Part shown: piece after piece, positions 56,754 to 64,000 of the stretch | How positions within the stretch are numbered: the first letter of the stretch is position 1 | How the letters are laid out: the number at the start of each line of letters is the position of its first letter | NCBI RefSeq assembly: GCF_001885735.1 | Contig: NZ_JXKG01000008.1 | Coordinates: 44,555 to 108,554 of the forward strand | Direction of reading: 5' to 3' | Length of the DNA stretch: 64,000 nt | Origin: Enterococcus canintestini | GTDB lineage: Bacteria; Bacillota; Bacilli; Lactobacillales; Enterococcaceae | Position numbers and translations under genes: made by a program | Notes under the pieces: generated by a model | What the model saw: the letters and a program-made list of their open reading frames with translations, nothing else | Database searches by the model: none | What the model was told of the DNA's origin: nothing

Positions 56754-57887
56754 CTACTCTATTTTTTGTCCCTCATCTTTTGCTACGGGAACTTCTGCTA
56801 CTTTTTTATCTTCTTTAATAAGTTTGACAATAAAGGTAACTAAAACACGGCAGACGGCATAAAAAGGAACGCCTAAGAAAATTCCTAATAGACCGGCAAT
56901 ATTTCCCGCCACTAACAACACTAAAATAATTGTTAAAGGATGAATGGCTAATGTTTTACCAATTACATTTGGATAAATGATATTGCCATCTAGTTGTTGG
57001 ACGATTAAAACCACGACACAACATAATAATGCTTTTAGCGGTGAATCAAAGACTGTGACTAAAACAGCCGGCATCAAACCCAAATAAGGTCCAAGGTAAG
57101 GTATCAAATTTGTAACACCAGCGATAACGCCAAATAAAAAGGCGTAATCGACCCCAATAATTAGGTAGCCGATAAAAGTAAAAGTTGCCACAAAAACACA
57201 TTCAATCGCTTGGCCACTAATATATTTAGATAAGGTATAATTCAATTTCCCCAACAAATCAACAATTTGTTCGCGGCGATTTTCAGGAAAGAAGCGTTCA
57301 ATGTTTGGCACCAAACGATTGCCGTCTTTTAGCATATAAAATAAAATAAACGGCGCAGTTACAATAATCATTGTTGCATTGGCTACTTGACCGACAATTG
57401 AGCCGATACTGTTTGATAGACTACTTAAGAAACGTTGAATGATATTCCCATATGAAATATCTAATTTATCAAACTGGGCTTGTAAGTCAATTTGTTTGAA
57501 AAATGGACTTTGGGCCATTTCTCTAATCCACTTTTCCACACTGGCGATAAAAGATGGCGTACTCTCCGCTAAAGAACTAATCTGGCTAACCAGACTTGGA
57601 ATCACGCTACCGATTAATAAGACCAGTGCACCAATTAAAAGTAGAAAAACTAAGATGATGCCGTAAATACGTTTTAATTTGACTCTTTTTTCCAATAAGT
57701 TCACAATTGGATTTAACAAATAATATAAAAAGCCAGCAATTAATACTGGGGCAAAAAGAGTAGAAAAAAAGGTGCCGATAGGTTTAAAAATAAAATCAAT
57801 TTTAGTTGAAACAAAAATCAAAGTAGCTAAAATCAGCAACTCCAGCGACCAAAACATGATTTTTGAATTCTTTAGTTTGTCTAACAA
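56754..57887 (-). CDS. AI-2E family (YdbI/PerM-like) transporter
   Basis: 377 aa with about eight helices: a first helix pair (~10-60), a long extracellular or cytoplasmic helical segment (~80-140, LVSQISSLAESTPSFIASVE), and the C-terminal membrane bundle with YISGQAIECVFVATFTFIGY, GVTNLIPYLGPYLGLMPAVL and IYPNVIGKTLAIHPLTIIL. The TTG at 57887 has GGAG seven bases upstream and is preferred over an earlier TTG at 57911. Relatives export AI-2 or Na+; substrate unknown. Confidence 0.9.
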   Translation of the reverse strand: MLDKLKNSKIMFWSLELLILATLIFVSTKIDFIFKPIGTFFSTLFAPVLIAGFLYYLLNPIVNLLEKRVKLKRIYGIILVFLLLIGALVLLIGSVIPSLVSQISSLAESTPSFIASVEKWIREMAQSPFFKQIDLQAQFDKLDISYGNIIQRFLSSLSNSIGSIVGQVANATMIIVTAPFILFYMLKDGNRLVPNIERFFPENRREQIVDLLGKLNYTLSKYISGQAIECVFVATFTFIGYLIIGVDYAFLFGVIAGVTNLIPYLGPYLGLMPAVLVTVFDSPLKALLCCVVVLIVQQLDGNIIYPNVIGKTLAIHPLTIILVLLVAGNIAGLLGIFLGVPFYAVCRVLVTFIVKLIKEDKKVAEVPVAKDEGQKIE

Positions 57888-58053
57888 GCGATCACTCCTT
57901 TGTCTAAACAAAACAGTTTACAATTTGGTGATTCTGTTTTAATTTTAGTTGTTACTAATCTTATCAAAAAATAACTAGATTGCAAACTTAAAGCAAGCAA
58001 GTTTGCCGATTATTTGGCAAGAATCAAAAAAATAATGAAAGAAGGCGATTTTT

Positions 58054-58494
58054 TTGCGCATCCTCCAAACTCGTGACACAATGAGTGACATTTATTTAGC
58101 GGCAGTAAAAATTAGGAATCAAGTTTTTGTCAAAGAACAAAACGTACCGCTATCTGTTGAAATCGATGAAAATGAAGCCTATGCAGTTCACTTTGTTTTA
58201 TATGACGATAAAAAAGTACCATTGGCGACAGTTCGCCTACTACCGATAAATGATCAAATTGTAAAAGTCCAGCGAATGGCCGTTTTAAAAGAATATCGGG
58301 GCAAAGGTCTCGGAAAAACATTACTAAAAGGTGCCGAAGATTTTGCCAGAGAACACGATTTTAAAGAAATTACCTTAGGGGCACAATGGCAAGTTCGTGA
58401 TTTCTACCATAAATTAGGGTTTATTCCCCAAGGAGAACCTTTTTATGAAGCGGGTATAAAACATATTACGATGGCAAAAAAACTGGCTGAATAG
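58054..58494 (+). CDS. GNAT family N-acetyltransferase (ElaA/YjcF-like)
   Basis: 146 aa. Acetyl-CoA site in VQRMAVLKEYRGKGLGKTLL (RxxGxG/A), preceded by IRNQVFVKEQNVPLSVEID, a pattern of the YjcF/ElaA subgroup, and followed by LGAQWQVRDFYHKLGF. Start is TTG with GAAGG eight bases upstream. Substrate unknown. Single gene; an inverted repeat (57982-58006) lies upstream. Confidence 0.9.
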   Translation: MRILQTRDTMSDIYLAAVKIRNQVFVKEQNVPLSVEIDENEAYAVHFVLYDDKKVPLATVRLLPINDQIVKVQRMAVLKEYRGKGLGKTLLKGAEDFAREHDFKEITLGAQWQVRDFYHKLGFIPQGEPFYEAGIKHITMAKKLAE

Positions 58495-58635
58495 TTAAAT
58501 TTCAAAAAGAAGATGAAGTTGTAATAGATGGGGTTAGCTTCAACAAATAAGTTGAAATTTGCGAAAGTTGCTTTTCAAATTTTTGCAAATTCCGTCTTAT
58601 TTAAGAAAAAGCTACTTTTGTCACAACGTTTATTC

Positions 58636-58680
58636 TAAAAAAGAAGCTGTGATGATAGTTTTATCACAGCTTCTTTTTTG
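58636..58680. terminator. Bidirectional terminator between GNAT and amidase genes
   Basis: Stem AAAAGAAGCTGTGATA with its complement, A- and T-runs on both sides; the flanking genes are convergent. Confidence 0.9.
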
Positions 58681-58684
58681 GTTT

Positions 58685-59662
58685 TTATTTGTTTAAACTT
58701 TCCACATAAGTACGTACACCCGTTGCAATTCCATTTGCTACATTCGCTTGAAAATCTGTTTGCTTTAATAGCGCTAAATCACGATCACTATTCAAATAAC
58801 CTAACTCCAATAATAGACTAGGACGATTGGACTGACGTAAAACAAAATAATTACCTACTCGAATGCCATTATTATTTAAAGAAAGATTTTGGTCAAGAGC
58901 ATTATTTATAATTGTCGCCACTTCTTTATCTTCTTGATAGTAATAATAAGTTGTTTGCCCATCCATGCCATTATCATAGTCATATTTATCATAATGTAGA
59001 CTGATAAATAAATCGGCATCTTCTGCCATAGCTTTTTTAGTAATAGTACTTAACTCAAGGTACTCATCTTTAGTACGGGTATATACAACTGTTACGCCTA
59101 GCTTTTCTAAAGCCGCACCTACTTTTTTTACTGTTTGTAGCGTCAACTCTTTTTCAATTAAAGTCCCGTCTTCACTTTCAGCGCCGGTATCAACCCCGCC
59201 GTGTCCGGCATCTAATACTACTTTAAATTGGGCTAATGTTGGCTTTACTTTACGAGAACTGGTTGCAATCTCGGTATTTTCTTTTTTGAGCCAACCGATT
59301 TTCCCTTCATTGGTGTTTATTTTTATCCAGTCGCCTTGCGTTACCAAATAAAGCCCCCACTCACCACGATACAATTTTGTAACAGTTTCGCTCTTTTCAT
59401 CTGGTTCTTTTTTCAGCAAAACATAATCATTATCTGTTTCTGCCACCGTGCTGTATAAAGACGGATCAACGTAAACTTGAACTTTTTTACTGGTGACAGT
59501 CAAAGGGTTCGTTTGATCAACTGTCAAAACCGAAGGCTGTTCTTTTTTCTCTACGGTTTCTTTTGTGGCGTCGCTTTTTAATTCACTCTGCCAAATAACC
59601 CCTGCTATACTTATTAGACTAACGGCTAAAATAATAAATCCTAACTTAGTTTTTGTCTTCAT
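58685..59662 (-). CDS. N-acetylmuramoyl-L-alanine amidase (SH3b + Amidase_3)
   Basis: 325 aa. N-terminal signal anchor (KLGFIILAVSLISIAGVIW), a bacterial SH3 domain (~65-130, LYRGEWGLYLVTQGDWIKI) and an Amidase_3 domain (~148-325): VVLDAGHGGVDTGAE (first His), IEKELTLQTVKKV (Glu), FISLHYDKYDYDNG (second His) and LLLELGYLNSDRD (catalytic Glu). Zinc enzyme that cuts the glycan-peptide bond; probable role in cell separation or lysis. Complete. Confidence 0.93.
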   Translation of the reverse strand: MKTKTKLGFIILAVSLISIAGVIWQSELKSDATKETVEKKEQPSVLTVDQTNPLTVTSKKVQVYVDPSLYSTVAETDNDYVLLKKEPDEKSETVTKLYRGEWGLYLVTQGDWIKINTNEGKIGWLKKENTEIATSSRKVKPTLAQFKVVLDAGHGGVDTGAESEDGTLIEKELTLQTVKKVGAALEKLGVTVVYTRTKDEYLELSTITKKAMAEDADLFISLHYDKYDYDNGMDGQTTYYYYQEDKEVATIINNALDQNLSLNNNGIRVGNYFVLRQSNRPSLLLELGYLNSDRDLALLKQTDFQANVANGIATGVRTYVESLNK

Positions 59663-59727
59663 TTCTTATCCAACCTGTATTTTATTTTTATATCTTTATT
59701 GTACCTTAAAATCCTTAAATGAAGCTA

Positions 59728-59765
59728 AAAAACTATCCTACCAAAAAGTAGGATAGTTTTTTTAT
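59728..59765 (-). terminator. Terminator after the DUF402 gene
   Basis: 15-bp stem AAAAAACTATCCTAC with GTAGGATAGTTTTTT; it overlaps the stop codon of the DUF402 gene and can also insulate the amidase gene. Confidence 0.85.
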
Positions 59766-60295
59766 TTTCGTGACAATTGCTTGTAGCGGTCATACCAAAT
59801 ATCGATATAGCCTTCAGAAAAAGGACCTTTACCATTATTAATCCAATCCACTAATATTTTGACGTTTTCTTTTAAAATATAATCAACGTCTTTGGGATAA
59901 TGCATGAGCTTACTGTGCTGCTCATATTCATCCACATCTAGTAGCCGCTTTTCACCGTCAGGAAAAACCTTGATATCAAGATCATAATCAATATACTTCA
60001 AGGCCTCCTCGTCTAATAAATAAGGTGAAGCTAGATTACAATAATAGGAGACACCTTTTTCACGAATCATGGCAATGACGTTAAACCAACACTTTTTATG
60101 AAAGTAGACAATTGCAGGTTCTCTTGTCACCCAGCGTCTACCGTCTGACTCTGTTACAAGTGTGTGGTCGTTGACACCAATCATCGAATATTCACTGGTT
60201 TTTAAAACCATTGTATCTCGCCACGTACGGTGCAAATTGCCATCGTGTTTATAACTTTGGATCGTTACAAACTCGCCTTCTTTTGGAATTTGCAT
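59762..60295 (-). CDS. DUF402 nucleoside tri-/diphosphate phosphatase (Ntdp-like)
   Basis: 177 aa. [20 protein letters not shown] at the N-terminus, [27 protein letters not shown] and [26 protein letters not shown] in the core are DUF402 hallmarks with the metal-binding Asp residues. A staphylococcal homologue hydrolyses NTPs and NDPs. Ribosome site GGGAAGGG-like. Single gene next to mutY. Confidence 0.9.
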   Translation of the reverse strand: MQIPKEGEFVTIQSYKHDGNLHRTWRDTMVLKTSEYSMIGVNDHTLVTESDGRRWVTREPAIVYFHKKCWFNVIAMIREKGVSYYCNLASPYLLDEEALKYIDYDLDIKVFPDGEKRLLDVDEYEQHSKLMHYPKDVDYILKENVKILVDWINNGKGPFSEGYIDIWYDRYKQLSRK

Positions 60296-60402
60296 GCTAT
60301 AACCCTTCCCTTTTAACCATGATGGTATGTTGGGTATGTTTTACACCGACATCGTAATTATTATAGCAATAAAAGTAAGCCTTGACTAGAAATGTTTATT
60401 CA

Positions 60403-61545
60403 CTATTTGTTTTTTTCCAACAGGTCAACTAACTTTTGCTGTGGCTTAGGGAAAACGTAGTGGTCAAATTCTTTTAAAGGGACAAAGTGACTTTTTTTTG
60501 GCAGTAAAAAGTCGGCTTGTTTAACACCATAAAAAAGCAGTACATGCCATTTTAAATGACTAAAAATATGCTTGATCTCACCTAAGTGTCGTTTTTGCCA
60601 CACTACATCTTTTGGCAACACCTCAGGTAAAGAGATATCTTCTGCTACTGAAAAAAGATTTAATTCATGACTTTCTTTATTAAAATTTTTTTGCCCGAAT
60701 TCAAACGTCTCTTTACTAACTTCAATTAAAGGAAACGTCCACATCTTTGCCAACAACCCGTCATCTGGTCTTTGTGTTAATAAGTATTCACCTTGCGTAT
60801 TGGTGATAGCTGTCGCAAAATAATAAACATCTTTTGGTTTAGCTGCTTTTGTTTTAACTGGATATTTTTCTTGCTGACCAGTTTGATAGGCAACACAAAA
60901 GTTTTTTAATGGACAGTTTTCACACTCTGGTTTTTTAGGCGTACAAATTCCTGAGCCTAAGTCCATTAGCGCCTGATTGAAATCTCCTGGTGCAGCAACA
61001 GGGATAAGTTGACGCAATACTTGATCAAAAATTTTGCGACTGGCGGGTTTAGCGATGTCAGCGTCAATCCCATATAAGCGACTAACTACCCGCATGGCAT
61101 TGCCGTCAATGGCAGGTTCGGCTTGATTAAAAGCGATACTAGCAATTGCCCCAGCAGTGTATGGTCCGATACCTTTTAATGAATGAATCTTCTCAATATC
61201 AGTTGGAAAGGTCCCGTCAAATTCTGTCATAATTTGTTGGGCGGCTTTTTTTAAATTACGGGCGCGTGAATAATAACCTAACCCTTCCCAGACTTTTAAA
61301 AGTTCTTGTTCATCACTTTCTGCTAGTGCTTTAATAGTTGGATATTTAGCAGTAAAACGATAAAAATAATCAATAACTGTATCTACGCGAGTTTGTTGCA
61401 ACATAATTTCAGAAATCCAAATAAAATAAGGATCGCGACTTTGGCGCCAAGGCAGATTACGTCTGTTTTTTTGATACCAGGCAATAAAAACTTGTTGCAA
61501 CTCTTTTATTTGTGCTTCATTTAAATGCTCATTCTTCTTGTTCAT
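60403..61545 (-). CDS. mutY: A/G-specific adenine glycosylase
   Basis: 380 aa. Removes A opposite 8-oxoG. WYQKNRRNLPWRQSRDPYFIW, catalytic Glu in SEIMLQQTRVDTVIDYF, helix-hairpin-helix LKGIGPYTAGAIASIAF with catalytic Asp in IDGNAMRVVSRL, and the 4Fe-4S loop C-x6-C-x2-C-x5-C (CTPKKPECENCPLKNFC). A C-terminal NUDIX-like domain (~230-370) recognises 8-oxoG. The start overlaps recX by 17 bp. Confidence 0.97.
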   Translation of the reverse strand: MNKKNEHLNEAQIKELQQVFIAWYQKNRRNLPWRQSRDPYFIWISEIMLQQTRVDTVIDYFYRFTAKYPTIKALAESDEQELLKVWEGLGYYSRARNLKKAAQQIMTEFDGTFPTDIEKIHSLKGIGPYTAGAIASIAFNQAEPAIDGNAMRVVSRLYGIDADIAKPASRKIFDQVLRQLIPVAAPGDFNQALMDLGSGICTPKKPECENCPLKNFCVAYQTGQQEKYPVKTKAAKPKDVYYFATAITNTQGEYLLTQRPDDGLLAKMWTFPLIEVSKETFEFGQKNFNKESHELNLFSVAEDISLPEVLPKDVVWQKRHLGEIKHIFSHLKWHVLLFYGVKQADFLLPKKSHFVPLKEFDHYVFPKPQQKLVDLLEKNK

Positions 61546-62317
61546 CGATAAACTGCTGAATCTCCTCTAATGAAAAGCCTTTTTGATAAAGACTTTGTTT
61601 GATTTTTTGCTTACGAATTTGCGGTGCTTTATTTTGATGTCTGCGCCAAAGTTTTTCACCTGCTTTTTTTAAAGCCTCTTTTTCCAAATCTTCATCTATT
61701 TCCAGTTCCAAATTAGCCAATACTAAATTGGTAATATCGCCACTAAAACCTTTTTGCCGTAGCGTTAATTGTAATTTTTGTTTTGTTTCTTTAAAACTTT
61801 TATTATGAATTTTTTTTAGAATTTTTTGGGCGGCATGTTCTGCTACTTCAATTTGAGTCTTATCATCATATAACCACAGCGCGTTTTCGATTACCTCTGG
61901 AGTTAGACCCTTTTGGCGCAATTGTTGTTTAATTACCGCCGGTCCCTTATCGCTCAAACGCATTTGCGTTCTAACGTAGCTTTCGCCATAGATTTTATCA
62001 TCTAAGACAGATAAGTCTTTTAAATGTGCGATAATTTTTTCTCGATCGGAACTAGGAATTTCACGATCTTTCAAATATGTTCGCACTTCTTTTTCTGAGC
62101 GCAGCTGATAACTGATATAATTTAACGCCAATTGAACACCGACATCATAGTGCGCATTTTTATTGATTTCTGCTAGTGTCTTTTCGTCTAGCTCGAGTCC
62201 TTTTAACAAACGAAATTTAATTAGTAAATCCTCTGAAACTCTTAAAGTTTCACCATTGGATAAATCAACTTCATAAAATCCGTTTTTCCCTTTTGCTACC
62301 CGCGCAACAGTAATCAT
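61529..62317 (-). CDS. recX: Regulatory protein RecX
   Basis: 262 aa. RecX caps and disassembles RecA filaments. Repeated three-helix units are visible: LALNYISYQLRSEKEVRTYL, ILKKIHNKSFKETKQKLQL and LWRRHQNKAPQIRKQKIKQ, with KGFSGDITN and KGFSLEEIQ turns. The ATG at 62317 has GGAGG seven bases upstream; a 22-residue extension is rejected. No recA in the window. Co-transcribed with mutY. Confidence 0.93.
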   Translation of the reverse strand: MITVARVAKGKNGFYEVDLSNGETLRVSEDLLIKFRLLKGLELDEKTLAEINKNAHYDVGVQLALNYISYQLRSEKEVRTYLKDREIPSSDREKIIAHLKDLSVLDDKIYGESYVRTQMRLSDKGPAVIKQQLRQKGLTPEVIENALWLYDDKTQIEVAEHAAQKILKKIHNKSFKETKQKLQLTLRQKGFSGDITNLVLANLELEIDEDLEKEALKKAGEKLWRRHQNKAPQIRKQKIKQSLYQKGFSLEEIQQFIDEQEE

Positions 62318-62510
62318 CAGTAAGCCTCCTTTACCAGTTTTCATGAATAGATAAAACACGAATATATGTTTGTAGTGTACCATAAAGTACTACTTGTCTA
62401 AAGCCTTTCGGTTGGTTTTGTTTCTGAATAGATTATGTTAAGATAACTACAGTAAAAAGACAAAAAGAACAGCACTTTTCATAGTTGCTGTCACAAACAA
62501 GGAGCCAGCT

Positions 62511-63884
62511 ATGGAACAAGTTGTCAAACAGGGACAAAAAATTAACGTCACAATTAAACGCTTGGGTATTAATGGTGAAGGAATTGCCTATTACAAACGC
62601 CTAATCGTCTTTATCCCCAAAGCTTTACCCGGAGAAAAAATAACCGCTCAAGTTACAAATGTTACTGCAAAATTTGCTGAAGCTCAGATTTTACAAATCA
62701 TAAAAAAAAGTCCACATCGGATTACGCCCCCTTGTATTTTTTATGATCGTTGTGGTGGCTGCCAGTTGCAACATTTGGCTTATGACAAACAATTAGATTT
62801 TAAACGCGATTTATTGCAACAAGCTTTAACAAAATTCAAACCAGTTGGTTATAAAAATTACGTATTAAAAGAAACTATTGGGATGGAAGACCCATGGCGT
62901 TATCGTAATAAAGCACAATTTCAACTGCGATATAATACGAAAAAACAAAAAGCTGAAGCCGGTCTTTACGAAACTGGTTCGCATAACTTAGTAGCAATTG
63001 ATAACTGTCTGGTGCAAGAACCAGACACACAAGCTGTTATGAATACGACGGTACAATTAATTAATAAATATCAAATTCCAATTTATGATGAAAAGAAAAA
63101 TAGTGGGATTTTAAAAACATTGATGGTACGAAAAGGGGTACAAACTGGCGAAGTCCAATTAGTATTTATTACACATACTAATAAATTACCCCAAAAAAAC
63201 AGCTTAATTCGTGAGTTAACCCAGCGTTTACCTTTTTTAGTCTCTATTATGCAAAATGTTCAAAATAAAAAGACGTCACTGGTTATGGGAGAACAGACCG
63301 AACTTTTATGGGGCAAAGAAAGCATCGCAGAAGCATTGGATGAATTGCAATTTGATTTGTCTGCTCGCGCTTTTTTCCAGTTAAACCCGTATCAAACAAA
63401 AATTTTATACGATGAAGCCCGCAAAGCACTGGCTTTATCGCCACAAGAAACATTGGTAGATGCTTATTGTGGTGTTGGGACAATTGGTCTTTCGATGGCA
63501 AAAATAGCGAAAGAAGTACGGGGAATGGACACAATCGAACAAGCCATTTCAGATGCTAAGCGTAATGCCAAACGTCTAGGTGTGACAAACACCCATTATG
63601 AAACGGGAACAGCTGAAGAACTCCTTCCTCAGTGGTTAAAAGACGGTTTTAGTCCGGATGCCATTGTCGTAGATCCTCCCCGCACTGGTTTAGATCAAAA
63701 ATTATTACGTGCGTTAACGCAACAGCCAGTCAAAAAATTTGTCTATATTTCTTGTAACGTTTCAACGTTAGCTCGAGATTTAGTTAGTTTAGCGAAAGTT
63801 TATGACATTCATTATTTACAATCAGTGGATATGTTTCCTCAAACTGCTCGCTGTGAAGTTGTTGTAAAAATGACGAAAAAGTAA
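62511..63884 (+). CDS. rlmD: 23S rRNA (uracil-5-)-methyltransferase RlmD-type
   Basis: 457 aa. TRAM domain (~1-65, INVTIKRLGINGEGIAYYKR), a Cys cluster CIFYDRCGGCQLQHL (three of the four 4Fe-4S ligands; the fourth is the Cys in IDNCLVQ), then the SAM domain with DAYCGVGTIGLSMAK, VDPPRTGLD and catalytic Cys in YISCNVSTLARDL. Methylates uridine in 23S rRNA or tRNA with SAM; the exact target (U1939, U747 or another) is not certain. AAGGAG before the ATG. Divergent from recX. Confidence 0.9.
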   Translation: MEQVVKQGQKINVTIKRLGINGEGIAYYKRLIVFIPKALPGEKITAQVTNVTAKFAEAQILQIIKKSPHRITPPCIFYDRCGGCQLQHLAYDKQLDFKRDLLQQALTKFKPVGYKNYVLKETIGMEDPWRYRNKAQFQLRYNTKKQKAEAGLYETGSHNLVAIDNCLVQEPDTQAVMNTTVQLINKYQIPIYDEKKNSGILKTLMVRKGVQTGEVQLVFITHTNKLPQKNSLIRELTQRLPFLVSIMQNVQNKKTSLVMGEQTELLWGKESIAEALDELQFDLSARAFFQLNPYQTKILYDEARKALALSPQETLVDAYCGVGTIGLSMAKIAKEVRGMDTIEQAISDAKRNAKRLGVTNTHYETGTAEELLPQWLKDGFSPDAIVVDPPRTGLDQKLLRALTQQPVKKFVYISCNVSTLARDLVSLAKVYDIHYLQSVDMFPQTARCEVVVKMTKK

Positions 63885-63963
63885 ATTAGGTAATGATTAG
63901 CTTTATTCAAGTAAGAAGAGAAAAATACTACGAAATAAAATCAATACTTTAGCTACAAAAATA

Positions 63964-63996
63964 GAGGTTATGACAAGAGTCTTGTCACAACCTCTA
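63964..63996. terminator. Terminator-like hairpin at the right edge
   Basis: Stem AGAGGTTATGACAAG with CTTGTCACAACCTCT (one mismatch) and an A-run on the left (T-run on the minus strand). It may end rlmD and a convergent gene beyond the window. Confidence 0.7.
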
Positions 63997-64000
63997 TTTC

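Noticed and set aside
57982..58006. Inverted repeat GCAAACTT/AAGTTTGC before the GNAT gene
   Set aside because: Clear dyad, but no link to a promoter element or regulator could be made; left out of the features.
1..64000. CRISPR arrays, insertion sequences, prophage genes
   Set aside because: No regularly spaced repeats, transposase or integrase motifs, or phage structural genes were seen on either strand.

Overview
The window is a low-GC Firmicutes chromosome segment, most likely Enterococcaceae (Enterococcus or a close relative; species not assigned). This rests on the FabT-fab-acc type II fatty acid cluster, ClpE, DUF1827 and DUF1797 proteins, a BgsB/LafA-like diacylglycerol glucosyltransferase, an Mga-family regulator beside a multi-gene surface-protein operon, strong AGGAGG ribosome sites and frequent TTG starts. 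Most genes lie on the minus strand. Nothing indicates an intact prophage, insertion sequence or CRISPR array.

Layout. 1-6.1 kb: the translation/transcription operon rimP-nusA-rnpM-ylxQ-infB-rbfA, then truB (cut by the window edge), with a terminator-like hairpin in the rimP leader. 6.1-12.4 kb: two small membrane proteins, thrS under a T-box leader, a 4-oxalocrotonate tautomerase-like protein, a P1B-type metal ATPase and an ANT(6)-like nucleotidyltransferase divergent from helD. 12.5-18 kb: helD, an unrecognised protein, DUF998 and DUF805 membrane proteins and a coiled-coil lipoprotein. 18.2-24.6 kb: a YebC-family gene, tmcAL and the conserved yqeG-yqeH-yhbY-nadD-yqeK-rsfS-methyltransferase cluster; rsfS has no ATG, GTG or TTG start and appears to begin at ATA. 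24.87 kb: tRNA-Gly(CCC), followed by about 1.6 kb of AT-rich, gene-poor DNA with a truncated lipoprotein ORF and an orphan protein.

26.9-29.2 kb: a polar amino acid ABC transporter. 29.5-38.3 kb: fabT-fabH-acpP-fabD-fabG-fabF-accB-fabZ-accC-accD-accA. No enoyl-ACP reductase gene lies in the operon; where fabK sits in relatives (between acpP and fabD) there is a perfect 44-bp palindrome. A FabK/nitronate-monooxygenase-family gene is transcribed divergently from fabT and carries its own FabT box. 39.6-47.7 kb: a small DUF1797 gene, a hydroxyacid-dehydrogenase-like gene, a glycolipid glycosyltransferase, ptsHI, clpE with a CtsR box, and DUF1827. 47.8-53.2 kb: an Mga-like regulator and a four-gene surface-protein operon (pectate-lyase-like adhesin, membrane-anchored protein, secreted one-domain protein, small LPXTG-type protein). 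53.5-64 kb: prfC, a CNNM/CorC-type protein, an AI-2E-family membrane protein, a GNAT acetyltransferase, a cell-wall amidase, a DUF402 phosphatase, mutY, recX and rlmD.

How the parts work together: the first and fourth blocks serve ribosome maturation and translation. The fab/acc block makes acyl chains and probably responds to acyl-ACP through FabT, and the nearby glycosyltransferase uses the resulting diacylglycerol. PtsHI drives sugar uptake. The surface operon with its Mga-like neighbour is the main accessory, host-interaction candidate. All calls are from reading the sequence; no database search was run.
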